Part shown: piece after piece, positions 17,646-25,510 of the stretch | How positions within the stretch are numbered: position 1 is the first letter of the stretch | Layout of the letters: every line of letters starts with the position of its first letter | DNA from: Oceanisphaera marina | GTDB taxonomy: Bacteria; Pseudomonadota; Gammaproteobacteria; Enterobacterales; Aeromonadaceae | Length of the DNA stretch: 64,000 nucleotides | Assembly (NCBI RefSeq): GCF_014643915.1 | Contig: NZ_BMKE01000014.1 | Location: forward strand, 34,977-98,976 | Direction of reading: 5' to 3' | Notes under the pieces: model-generated | What the model saw: only the letters and a program-made list of their open reading frames with translations | What the model was told of the DNA's origin: nothing | Databases searched by the model: none | Program-made: the position numbers and the translations under genes

Positions 17646-17688
17646 GGTGTGCAGTTGACGTACAGGGTGTGCAGTACAGGTGTTCAGT
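17646..17688 (+). promoter_or_regulatory. Repeated GGTGTGCAGT sites, probable activator binding sites
   Basis: GGTGTGCAGT occurs at 17646 and 17666, and GGTGTTCAGT at 17679. They lie 95-150 bases upstream of the aldB sigma-54 promoter and just before the activator's own ATG. That position suits enhancer sites for the AcoR-like protein and autoregulation. Confidence 0.55.
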
Positions 17689-17707
17689 TTCTTAACAGGG
17701 TGCGATC

Positions 17708-19462
17708 ATGACGATAAATGCAACGAACAAGGCAGCTCTCTCTCGGCTGCCGCAAGCGCAACAGCTAGTAGAGCGTTCATGGCAACGCAGCCGTGAGTAT
17801 GGTTTGAATAAGCACAGTCGCATGGACCCCTTTTGCCTGCCCATCTCAGACGTTAAGCACAAGAAACAGCAACATGCATTATTACTCGGCTATCTCAACA
17901 GCAGCTTGCCCTTGTTTGAACAACTCCAGCAAGGCCGTCGCTGCCGCCTGTTATTTGCCGATACCCAGGGCACTATTTTATTCAGCGCAGGCGACCCCTA
18001 TTTTGGCAACCAGGCGCAAAAAATCGCCCTCGCCAATGGAGCCAGCTGGCATGAACAAAGCATGGGCACCAACGCCATTGGCACGGCACTCAGCGAACAG
18101 CAGGAAGTGAGTATTCTGGGGCAGCAGCATTTTTTAGCCGCCAATCATGGCATTAGTTGTAGTGCCAGCCCGGTGCTGTCTCCCAGCGGCGAGCTGTTGG
18201 GCGTCATCGATATTTCCAGTGACATGGGCGAACATGCCCAGGATATGTTATTAACCGCAAGACTGATGGCCCTGGCCGTAGAAAACGCCCTGGTGATGAA
18301 TCAACATCATGCGCACTGGATCCTCAACCTGGCCCCCGATGCCGGCAGCCTGCAGCAACCCTGGTCCGGTATTATCGCTCTGCGTGAAGACGGCCAATTA
18401 CTGGGAGCCAACCGCAGTGCCCGCCACTGGCTGAACGAGCTGGATATTCCCGCCATGCTGGCCCAGCTGCAACAAGGCCAACTCACTCCGGTTAAACAGG
18501 GCATAGCGCTGCTCAGCCGCCAGGCTGGCTCACGCATTGCGCGTTCTGTTGCCGATAACGCCCCTGCCCAGTGTCCGCGAGAGTCGACCGCCCTCAAATT
18601 AATGGCGCGACAGATCCCCTTGCTTGTTCAAGGTGAAACCGGCACCGGTAAAGATCACTTGGTGAGGCGGTTACACCAGGCCAGCGCCCGGGCTGCAGGT
18701 CCTCTGGTTGCCGTTAACTGCGGCGCCCTGCCCAGTGAACTACTGGAAGCCGAGTTGTTCGGTTACGTCTCCGGGGCTTTTACCGGCAGCCATAAACAGG
18801 GACGGCCGGGTTATATTCGCGCCGCCAATCATGGCATTTTGTTTCTCGATGAAATTGGCGAATTGCCACTGGCGGCTCAAACGCGCCTGTTGCGGGTACT
18901 GCAGGAAAAAGCCGTGACCCCATTGGGCTGCCATGAACCACAAGCGGTCGATTTTCAATTGATTGCCGCCAGTCACAAAGACCTGGCTGACATGGTTGAA
19001 CAAGGGACGTTTCGCCAGGATCTGTATTTTCGAATCAACGGCTTTACCCTGCAATTGCCCTCGTTGCGGGAATATGAAGAGCAGGATTTTACGCGACTGT
19101 TGGAGCGGTTGCTGACCGAGCTGGCCGCGAAAGAGGCCTTTTTGAGCAAGATAAGCATAGATGAAGAGGCCGTACATCGGCTGCGCAGCTATCACTGGCC
19201 GGGTAATATTCGACAGTTGAAGCAGCAGCTGGAAGTGGCCATTGTGCTGGCCGAAGGCCAGTCCATTAACGTCACGCATTTGCCAGAATTACCACAAATG
19301 AGTGACCTGCAGCCACGCACGAGGGATTTAAAATCCCTTACGGACCAACTGGTAGTGCAAACGTTAAATGAAAATAACGGTAACGTCAGCGCCGCTGCTC
19401 GTCAGTTGAACATGAGCCGAACCACTATTTATGCCCGGCTAAAAGCGCTGGGCAAGCATTAG
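17708..19462 (+). CDS. Sigma-54-dependent activator, AcoR-like
   Basis: A 584-residue enhancer-binding protein. An N-terminal GAF-like sensor region (residues ~60-200, including 'MGTNAIGTAL') is followed by an AAA+ domain (~290-520) with Walker A GETGTGKD, the sigma-54 contact loop GAFTGS, and Walker B 'FLDEIGELP'. A C-terminal Fis-type helix-turn-helix carries 'NVSAAARQLNMSRTTIYARL'. The family (AcoR/AcxR/DhaR) activates alcohol, acetoin and aldehyde catabolism. Divergence from aldB, which has a near-perfect -24/-12 promoter, points to aldB-yiaY as its target. The ligand is unknown, perhaps an aldehyde or alcohol. Confidence 0.88.
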   Translation: MTINATNKAALSRLPQAQQLVERSWQRSREYGLNKHSRMDPFCLPISDVKHKKQQHALLLGYLNSSLPLFEQLQQGRRCRLLFADTQGTILFSAGDPYFGNQAQKIALANGASWHEQSMGTNAIGTALSEQQEVSILGQQHFLAANHGISCSASPVLSPSGELLGVIDISSDMGEHAQDMLLTARLMALAVENALVMNQHHAHWILNLAPDAGSLQQPWSGIIALREDGQLLGANRSARHWLNELDIPAMLAQLQQGQLTPVKQGIALLSRQAGSRIARSVADNAPAQCPRESTALKLMARQIPLLVQGETGTGKDHLVRRLHQASARAAGPLVAVNCGALPSELLEAELFGYVSGAFTGSHKQGRPGYIRAANHGILFLDEIGELPLAAQTRLLRVLQEKAVTPLGCHEPQAVDFQLIAASHKDLADMVEQGTFRQDLYFRINGFTLQLPSLREYEEQDFTRLLERLLTELAAKEAFLSKISIDEEAVHRLRSYHWPGNIRQLKQQLEVAIVLAEGQSINVTHLPELPQMSDLQPRTRDLKSLTDQLVVQTLNENNGNVSAAARQLNMSRTTIYARLKALGKH

Positions 19463-19498
19463 CGCTTGCAGGAAAATGCCTGGCTCGGCATTCATCCA

Positions 19499-20200
19499 TT
19501 AAATATCGCTTTTCGGATATTTTGCAAATTCGCGGGAGATATCGGCATACAGCTCAACGGCCCAGCGAGGCAAATTGTCGGCAAAACCATCCAAGGGCTC
19601 ACGTCGTGGGTCGTGTGGCGCAATAACCACAGAGGCGCGGTGCGTACCGACTTTATTCACCAACACAAACAGCTCTTCTACCGCAATATCTCCCACCGCC
19701 AGACAGCCGGTAGATTGCGCCTTGCCATGAATGTAAATATCGCCACCCGGATTGGTGCGACCTTCTTTGGCGGCACGCATCAGATCATAGGAATTGGGAT
19801 AATCCAGTCGCATCGACAAATGAAACTGGCTGTTGGGGTTTAAATGAGTAATCCGATAAATACCCTCAGGCACCTGCTTGTCGCCTTCTCTCAACTTGGG
19901 GCCTGGCCCACCACTGGCCTTGCTGATGGGGTAGCGGCGAATAAAGGTAAAATCGCCGTCATTGCGTGCCCACAACTCCAGGGCTTTTTCCTCTTTGGTG
20001 GCGAGCAACACCACCTCTTGCGGCGGATAAGTGATATTGGCCCGCATAAAGTAAGGCTTCATACGTACCTCAGCCAGATAACCATAAGCAGAAACCACCT
20101 CATCTACACTGCTATGTGGATATTGAGCAGCCATGGCCGATGGCGCCACCAAAGTGGCTAAAAGCAGGGCTGGCACGGTAAATCCTCGCAAAAGACGCAT
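19499..20200 (-). CDS. L,D-transpeptidase (YkuD family)
   Basis: A ~233-residue exported protein with an N-terminal signal peptide ending PSAMA-AQ. The YkuD catalytic motif is HG-x6-GCLAVGD ('IHGKAQSTGCLAVGD'), with the His and Cys of the active site. Such enzymes form or edit 3-3 peptidoglycan links or attach lipoproteins. The ATG at 20200 gives a standard signal peptide; a TTG 18 bases upstream is an alternative start, and neither has a strong ribosome site. Convergent with the activator gene. Confidence 0.82.
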   Translation of the reverse strand: MRLLRGFTVPALLLATLVAPSAMAAQYPHSSVDEVVSAYGYLAEVRMKPYFMRANITYPPQEVVLLATKEEKALELWARNDGDFTFIRRYPISKASGGPGPKLREGDKQVPEGIYRITHLNPNSQFHLSMRLDYPNSYDLMRAAKEGRTNPGGDIYIHGKAQSTGCLAVGDIAVEELFVLVNKVGTHRASVVIAPHDPRREPLDGFADNLPRWAVELYADISREFAKYPKSDI

Positions 20201-20361
20201 AAGTAATAATAAACCCAATCGAAACAGATACCTTAATAATAGCGCGAGGCTGGGTCCGTTGTAATCTGTCGCAGCAAATTAAGTTCTACGGGTATCTCGG
20301 ATCTACTGATGGGCATTTTGTATTAGGCTCAATATATCTCTTGCAACAAAGGCAGTGCCCT

Positions 20362-20943
20362 GTGCCACAGTATTCAACTTTACGCGTTTGTGCCTTGTCG
20401 GCCTGCTTGTTACCGATATTGCTACTGAGCGGCTGCACTCAGCTGGCATCACTGCCCTATCCCACCAAGGCCAGGCCCCTTTCACCCAACACCCCGGGCG
20501 TGGCCGTCAGCCAGACCCGGCCGCCTCGGCTGGAGAGCATTGCGTTTTTCTCCAACACCCCATTCAAAGCCGACCGCATCGAGCCTTGCATTAAAGAATA
20601 CCTGCCTGCGCCGGACGACGACACCAATGCCGTGGTGTACTTTGGCCGCGATGTCGTCAATACGCCGGGTATGCTCAGGGTCAACAAACGACAACTCGGT
20701 TTGTTACCCAGCGAGTATCAAATTGCCTTTAAACTGGCAGTACTCGGTCAAACCAAGGGCACCCGCTATGGCTTTAGCCAACTAAGGCTGGCTCGTTCAG
20801 ATGCACTCGATCTCAACAATCATGACTTTACATCCATAGCACCCGCCACCGCAGACGCTCAACAGGTTTACCAATCACTTAAGGCACTCTATGAACAGCT
20901 GGATGAATGCATGGCAGGACCACTATCAGCTCGCCAGCAATAA
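20362..20943 (+). CDS. Putative lipoprotein of unknown function
   Basis: A ~193-residue protein with a lipoprotein signal: hydrophobic region then LLLSGC, lipidated Cys near residue 25. The GTG start chosen follows AAAGG at about ten bases; a TTG seven codons earlier has no ribosome site. The mature part has no motif I recognise; it contains 'YFGRDVVNTPGML' and a C-terminal segment 'QQVYQSLKALYEQLDEC'. A terminator-like hairpin follows. Confidence 0.6.
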   Translation: MPQYSTLRVCALSACLLPILLLSGCTQLASLPYPTKARPLSPNTPGVAVSQTRPPRLESIAFFSNTPFKADRIEPCIKEYLPAPDDDTNAVVYFGRDVVNTPGMLRVNKRQLGLLPSEYQIAFKLAVLGQTKGTRYGFSQLRLARSDALDLNNHDFTSIAPATADAQQVYQSLKALYEQLDECMAGPLSARQQ

Positions 20944-20983
20944 GGCCGTATAGCCAGTGCCTCGCCATTCATACCCAACCACC

Positions 20984-21020
20984 CCGAAAACCGACACGAG
21001 CATGATGTTTTCGGTGTTTT
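20984..21020 (+). terminator. Terminator-like hairpin after the lipoprotein gene
   Basis: CCGAAAAC (20984-20991) pairs with GTTTTCGG (21007-21014) and is followed by TGTTTT. The loop is long (15 bases), so efficiency is uncertain. A TATAAT at 21023 may belong to the promoter of the next gene. Confidence 0.5.
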
Positions 21021-21133
21021 GATATAATCGTATACATCCGCAGCGTATCGGCTATGGTGGTACTTTGCCGCAGGGGGTCAATCAGCGCTATATTCATTAG
21101 AAAACGTCAACATCTTGCCTAGGGAGTTACGTA

Positions 21134-21742
21134 GTGCAAAAGTTAATCTTAGCCGCGGTCGCATTAGCGGCATCAGCGTCAGTGATGGCCGAGCAAGTAC
21201 CATCAGGCTCTATTGCAAAGTGTGCAATGATTGAGTCCGATGGAACCCGACTGGCATGCTACGACCAGATTGCAAAGGCACACCCGCTGAACGACCAGCA
21301 CGCTGTGCAAGTTCAAGGCGGGAATACAGGGAAATGGGTCCTTGATAACAAAAACAACCTGATTGATGACTCGGTCACCATCACGTTAACGCTGACCGCC
21401 GACTCTGGTGGAACCCGATTCGGCAAGCCAATCGAACTGATCGCACGTTGTGCATCAAACAAGACAGAGGTGCTTATCAATTGGCGGACTTACCTGGGCA
21501 GCCAGGCAAGCGTCACGCTTAGAATTGGAGCCGGCGATGCCAACACCTCCCGGTGGGATGTCTCGTCTGACAGACAGGCAACCTATCATCCTGCGCCCGT
21601 CAAGATGCTGAAAGACATGCTGGCGGCCGACAACATGGTCGCTCAGGTCACGCCTTTTAACGTTAATCCGTTCACCGCCATCTTCGATACTTCAGGATTG
21701 GACGAAGCAATTAAACCACTGCGAGAAACCTGCGGCTGGTAA
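21134..21742 (+). CDS. TagO/VasI-like protein (type VI secretion-associated family)
   Basis: A 202-residue protein with a signal peptide (cleavage near SVMA-EQ). The pattern is typical of the VasI/TagO family: 'CAMIESDGTRLACYD' near the N-terminus, 'GKWVLDNKNNLIDDS', 'ELIARCASNKTEVLINW', 'YLG', 'WDVSSDRQATYHP' and a C-terminal 'AIKPLRETCGW'. Start is GTG with GGGAG at good spacing. In vibrios this family is encoded in type VI secretion clusters, but no other such gene is present here. Codon choice looks more A/T-rich than that of its neighbours, and it sits beside tRNA genes, so acquisition by transfer is possible. Confidence 0.7.
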   Translation: MQKLILAAVALAASASVMAEQVPSGSIAKCAMIESDGTRLACYDQIAKAHPLNDQHAVQVQGGNTGKWVLDNKNNLIDDSVTITLTLTADSGGTRFGKPIELIARCASNKTEVLINWRTYLGSQASVTLRIGAGDANTSRWDVSSDRQATYHPAPVKMLKDMLAADNMVAQVTPFNVNPFTAIFDTSGLDEAIKPLRETCGW

Positions 21743-21866
21743 GTGGTTTACCTATATCCAAAACGGGTCGATAGAACGGCCCTTTGTTCGAGGTAAATAT
21801 GACCATCGCCGAATAGATAGATTGTGTAATGAAAGTGATATTACTGATCAGATTTATCAGAATGAA

Positions 21867-21906
21867 AAAACACAAAAGCCACTCTTGCGAGTGGCTTTTG
21901 TGTTTT
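21867..21906. terminator. Bidirectional terminator between the TagO-like gene and tRNA-Leu
   Basis: An 18-bp inverted repeat with a TTGC loop: AAAACACAAAAGCCACTC (21867-21884) and its complement (21889-21906). It is A-rich on one side and T-rich on the other, so it can stop transcription from both the TagO-like gene (+) and the tRNAs (-). Confidence 0.85.
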
Positions 21907-21909
21907 ATA

Positions 21910-21996
21910 TGGTGCCCGGAGCCGGAATTGAACCGGCACGCCCTTGCGAGCGAGGGATTTTAAATCCCTTGTGTCTACCGATTTCACCATCCGGGC
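21910..21996 (-). tRNA. leuZ: tRNA-Leu (anticodon TAA)
   Basis: An 87-base tRNA with long variable arm. The acceptor GCCCGGA pairs with TCCGGGC, with A and an encoded CCA at the 3' end. The anticodon loop contains TTTAAAA with TAA, reading UUA codons. It is cotranscribed with tRNA-Cys, as in the pgsA-glyW-cysT-leuZ arrangement of enterics. Confidence 0.96.
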
Positions 21997-22019
21997 AGTA
22001 GACTTTCTTATCACAAAAT

Positions 22020-22093
22020 TGGAGGCGCGTTCCGGAGTCGAACCGGACTAAACGGATTTGCAATCCGCTGCATAACCGCTTTGCTAACGCGCC
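22020..22093 (-). tRNA. cysT: tRNA-Cys (anticodon GCA), copy 1
   Basis: A 74-base tRNA. Acceptor GGCGCGT pairs with ACGCGCC, the anticodon loop is TTGCAAA with GCA, and CCA is encoded. The sequence is identical to the second tRNA-Cys near 53.6 kb. Confidence 0.96.
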
Positions 22094-22121
22094 GTAGAGC
22101 TGTGTTACTCAGTTGCTAGGC

Positions 22122-22149
22122 ATTTTAATGATTGCGGCATCTAGGTCAA
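22122..22149 (-). promoter_or_regulatory. Promoter of the tRNA-Cys/tRNA-Leu unit
   Basis: On the minus strand TTGACC-N16-TAAAAT lies about 30-55 bases upstream of tRNA-Cys. The -35 matches five of six and the -10 five of six consensus bases. Confidence 0.55.
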
Positions 22150-22238
22150 CTCTAATCTAGTCTTTTTGATCCGTTCGCACATTTTTTACTCGCAAGCACT
22201 TATTTTTGTATATTAAACATACTTTTAGTACTAACGGC

Positions 22239-22787
22239 TTACGCGGTGCGAGTCAGATCACCCCAGGCGGCTTTCAAATAATCATACGCCGAGTACAGGG
22301 TTAAAATGGTCGCAACATACAGCAAAAAGTAACTGCCCCAGATCATATACAGACTTTGCTGCCAGATCAGGCCAATAAGCGCCACCATCTGTATGGTGGT
22401 TTTCCACTTGCCAATCCAGCTGACGGCCACCTGGGCACGTTGACCAATTTCGGCCATCCACTCGCGCAGTGCCGATATGATGATTTCTCGTCCAATCATG
22501 ATCAGCGCAGGGATTGTTACCAGCGGGCTGCTGTAATCTTCCACTATGATGATGAGCGCGGCTGCCACCATCACCTTGTCGGCCACTGGATCAAGAAAGG
22601 CACCAAAAGGCGTATTCTGTTTTAGCTTGCGCGCCAGAAAACCATCAAGCCAGTCGGTAACGGCGGCCAGGGTAAACACGGCCGCGGCCCACATGTAGGC
22701 CCCCTCTATTGGTACATAAAACAGTACAATAAAAACGGGGATCAGCAGTAATCGAAAGAAAGTCAGAGAATTCGGTATGTTTATCAT
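22239..22787 (-). CDS. pgsA: CDP-diacylglycerol-glycerol-3-phosphate phosphatidyltransferase
   Basis: A 182-residue inner-membrane enzyme, the same length as E. coli PgsA, making phosphatidylglycerophosphate, the first step to phosphatidylglycerol and cardiolipin. The CDP-alcohol phosphotransferase motif D-G-x2-A-R-x8-G-x3-D-x3-D is present as 'DWLDGFLARKLKQNTPFGAFLDPVADK'. Four helices are predicted. The start 'MINIPNSLTFFR' fits the family; the open frame extends 13 codons further. It follows uvrC and precedes two tRNAs, as in many gammaproteobacteria. Confidence 0.95.
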   Translation of the reverse strand: MINIPNSLTFFRLLLIPVFIVLFYVPIEGAYMWAAAVFTLAAVTDWLDGFLARKLKQNTPFGAFLDPVADKVMVAAALIIIVEDYSSPLVTIPALIMIGREIIISALREWMAEIGQRAQVAVSWIGKWKTTIQMVALIGLIWQQSLYMIWGSYFLLYVATILTLYSAYDYLKAAWGDLTRTA

Positions 22788-22834
22788 TATTTTAAGACCA
22801 TAAGATGATGCCGCTACATGGTGCATGATGCCGC

Positions 22835-24664
22835 TTAGTGATGCAATGCATCGTGAATTTTTTCTGCCAGTGCCTGACTGATCCCCGGCACCTTGGCCAG
22901 CTCGTCAACGCTGGCACGCTTTACTTCCTGAATACCGCCAAGGTATTTCAACAGCGCCTGTCGCCGCTTGGCCCCTACGCCGGCAATGGTTTCCAGCGTA
23001 CTGGTGGTACGTGCCTTGCCCCGCTGCGCGCGGTGGCCGGTAATGGCAAAGCGATGCGATTCATCGCGTATATGCTGAATAAGGTGCAAGGCGGGCAAGT
23101 CTGCCGGTAAATGACGTTCTTCGTGGCTGCCGCCCATTACCAGGGTTTCCAGGCCCGCCTTGCGTGTGACCCCCTTGGCCACCCCAATCAGCAGCGGCTG
23201 GCGTGGGCTGTCGGCCAACTCGCGGGCAATCACTTCCTCGGCGCGCGCCAACTGCCCCAAACCACCATCGATAAACAGGATATCCGGCAGCTTGTCGATA
23301 TCGGCTTGATGAAAACGCCGACTCAAGGCTTGCTCCATGGCTGCATAGTCGTCACCCGGGGTAATGCCCGTGATATTGAACCGTCGATATTCGCTTTTGT
23401 GGGGGCCTTCTTGATTAAACACCACACAAGAGGCCACGGTTTTTTCCCCCATGGTATGGGAGATATCAAAACATTCCATGCGTGTAATCGGCGGGCAGGC
23501 CAGCACTTCTTCTAACTGTAGCAAGCGCTGGCGTTGTGTGCTCTTGTGTGCCAGACGGCTGGCCAAGGCCGTTTGTGCATTGGTGGTCGCCAGTTTAATG
23601 AAACGAGCCCGTTCGGAACGGGTGCGGCTGCGCAACTTGATACGGCGGCCATAATGCTCACTGAGCGCGTCACTCAATACGCCTTCGTCAGACAAGGTAT
23701 GATCGAGCAGAATTTCCGCGGGAGCTTCTCGCCCACCAATACCGGCCAGATAAAACTGCAGTACAAAGCTTTGCAGTATCTCTTCGGCGTCGGTATCCGG
23801 TGGCATCTTGGGGAAATAACTGCGACTGCCCAGCACCTTGCCCTGGCGAATAAACAGTACCTGCACACAGGCCTGACTGGGCGACAGGGCAAGTCCGATC
23901 ACATCCAGATCATCCAGCACATTACCGCTGACAAACTGCTGTTCCTGTACCCGGCGCAGGGCCTGTAGCTGATCTCGGTATTTGGCGGCGTCTTCAAAAC
24001 GCAGCTCGGTGCTGGCCACATCCATACTATTGGCCAGATCTTGCAGTACCTGCTGGTTTTTCCCCTGCAGGAACAGGCGAGCCAGCTGCAACTGATGGTT
24101 ATACTCTTCATCGCTGACCAGGCCCGTTACACAGGGTCCGGCACAACGTTTGATTTGGTAGAGCAGACAGGGACGAGAGCGATTGGCATACACGCTGTCT
24201 TCGCATTGGCGTACCGGAAACAGCTTTTGCATCAGGTGCAGGCTTTCACGCACCGCGGCCCCATTGGGATAAGGCCCGAAGTATTCACCCTTTTTCTTGC
24301 GAGCACCGCGATGCAAACCAATGCGCGGATGGCGATGGTCGCTGATGATGATATAGGGATAGGATTTATCGTCCCGTAGCAGCACGTTGTAGCGCGGCAA
24401 ATGCTGCTTGATCAGGTTGTGTTCCAGGATCAGCGCTTCGGTCTCGGTATGGGTAACCGTGACCTGTACATCATGAATATGCCGCACCAGGGCGCGGGTC
24501 TTCTCGCCACTCACCTGAGTACGAAAATAAGAAGACAACCGCTTTTTAAGATTTTTGGCTTTACCGACGTAAATAATTACCCCGGCATCATCAAACATCA
24601 GATACACGCCGGGTTGTTCGGTGACTACCTTTAAAAAAGCCTGAGCATCAAAAGACTGAGTCAT
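22835..24664 (-). CDS. uvrC: UvrABC excinuclease subunit C
   Basis: A 609-residue nucleotide-excision-repair nuclease (E. coli: 610). The N-terminal GIY-YIG nuclease (~12-95) has '[18 protein letters not shown]'. A central UVR motif (~205-240) binds UvrB. A C-terminal RNase H-like nuclease includes '[11 protein letters not shown]' and 'FIDGG'. Tandem helix-hairpin-helix motifs end the protein ('[18 protein letters not shown]'). It makes the 3' and 5' incisions around damage. The ATG lies four bases after the uvrY stop, so the pair is cotranscribed; the open frame extends upstream into uvrY. Confidence 0.96.
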   Translation of the reverse strand: MTQSFDAQAFLKVVTEQPGVYLMFDDAGVIIYVGKAKNLKKRLSSYFRTQVSGEKTRALVRHIHDVQVTVTHTETEALILEHNLIKQHLPRYNVLLRDDKSYPYIIISDHRHPRIGLHRGARKKKGEYFGPYPNGAAVRESLHLMQKLFPVRQCEDSVYANRSRPCLLYQIKRCAGPCVTGLVSDEEYNHQLQLARLFLQGKNQQVLQDLANSMDVASTELRFEDAAKYRDQLQALRRVQEQQFVSGNVLDDLDVIGLALSPSQACVQVLFIRQGKVLGSRSYFPKMPPDTDAEEILQSFVLQFYLAGIGGREAPAEILLDHTLSDEGVLSDALSEHYGRRIKLRSRTRSERARFIKLATTNAQTALASRLAHKSTQRQRLLQLEEVLACPPITRMECFDISHTMGEKTVASCVVFNQEGPHKSEYRRFNITGITPGDDYAAMEQALSRRFHQADIDKLPDILFIDGGLGQLARAEEVIARELADSPRQPLLIGVAKGVTRKAGLETLVMGGSHEERHLPADLPALHLIQHIRDESHRFAITGHRAQRGKARTTSTLETIAGVGAKRRQALLKYLGGIQEVKRASVDELAKVPGISQALAEKIHDALHH

Positions 24665-24668
24665 CTGG

Positions 24669-25310
24669 CTATATTTTTTCAGAGTCCAGCATGCCATAGC
24701 GTATGGCAAGATGAGTCAGCTCTACATCGCCGTTGATATCCAGCTTGCTGAATAATCGATAGCGGTAACTGTTCACGGTTTTGGGGCTCAGGTTCAACTG
24801 CTCGGATATATCGGTCACCCGCTGACCCTTGGTGATCATCAGCATGATTTGCAGCTCTCGTTCCGATAACTGCTTGAACGGGTTTTCATCATTGGAAAAC
24901 TGACTCAGCGCCATGCGCTGGGCAATTTCGGGTGAAATATAACGCTGGCCACTGTGCACCAGGCGTATGGCATTGATCATTTCTTCCGGCCCTGCTCCCT
25001 TGGTCAGGTAACCACAGGCACCAGCCTGCATTACCTTGGTAGGAAACGGGTTTTCGGTATGAATGGTCAGAACGATGATTTTTATATCCGGATTAAAACG
25101 CAAGATTTTGCGCGTAGCTTCCAAGCCACCAATACCCGGCATATTCATGTCCATTAACACCACGTCGGGATGCTGCTCGCGACACCATTGTACGGCGTCT
25201 TCTCCGCTTTTGGCCTCGCCCAGCACCTTCATTCCCTTGACGTCTTCTAGTATGCGTCGGATCCCTGTGCGCACTAACTCATGGTCATCAACCAGGAATA
25301 CGTTAATCAA
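24669..25310 (-). CDS. uvrY: Response regulator UvrY/GacA
   Basis: A 213-residue two-component regulator. The receiver domain has 'VDDHELV' and phosphoacceptor Asp in 'VLMDMNMPG' (~residue 54). The C-terminal LuxR-type helix-turn-helix has '[38 protein letters not shown]'. UvrY/GacA with the BarA/GacS kinase controls CsrB-type small RNAs and carbon storage. The start is TTG with GGAGAG seven bases upstream. Directly coupled to uvrC as in enterics and pseudomonads. Confidence 0.95.
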   Translation of the reverse strand: MINVFLVDDHELVRTGIRRILEDVKGMKVLGEAKSGEDAVQWCREQHPDVVLMDMNMPGIGGLEATRKILRFNPDIKIIVLTIHTENPFPTKVMQAGACGYLTKGAGPEEMINAIRLVHSGQRYISPEIAQRMALSQFSNDENPFKQLSERELQIMLMITKGQRVTDISEQLNLSPKTVNSYRYRLFSKLDINGDVELTHLAIRYGMLDSEKI

Positions 25311-25470
25311 AAGATGCTCTCCGACTTCGTTAACCTGCTTTTCATATGGTACTTACCTTGCAGTGTCATCATAACCAAGATGCCAACGAAAAGGAAACGC
25401 CCTTCAAGAGCAAGGTTAAATCTTTATTCTCAATCAATTGGATATTGGCAATAAACGCGATTCATTGCGA

Positions 25471-25494
25471 ATAAAAAAGGCGCCGCAGCGCCTT
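25471..25494 (-). terminator. Terminator after ppiD
   Basis: On the minus strand AAGGCGC-TGCG-GCGCCTT is followed by TTTTATT, just after the ppiD stop. Confidence 0.8.
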
Positions 25495-25510
25495 GATTAT
25501 TTGAACAATA

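Noticed and set aside
20341-22093. Integrated genomic island at the tRNA genes
   Set aside because: No integrase, no direct repeat of a tRNA 3' end and only one atypical gene were seen, so the evidence is too thin.
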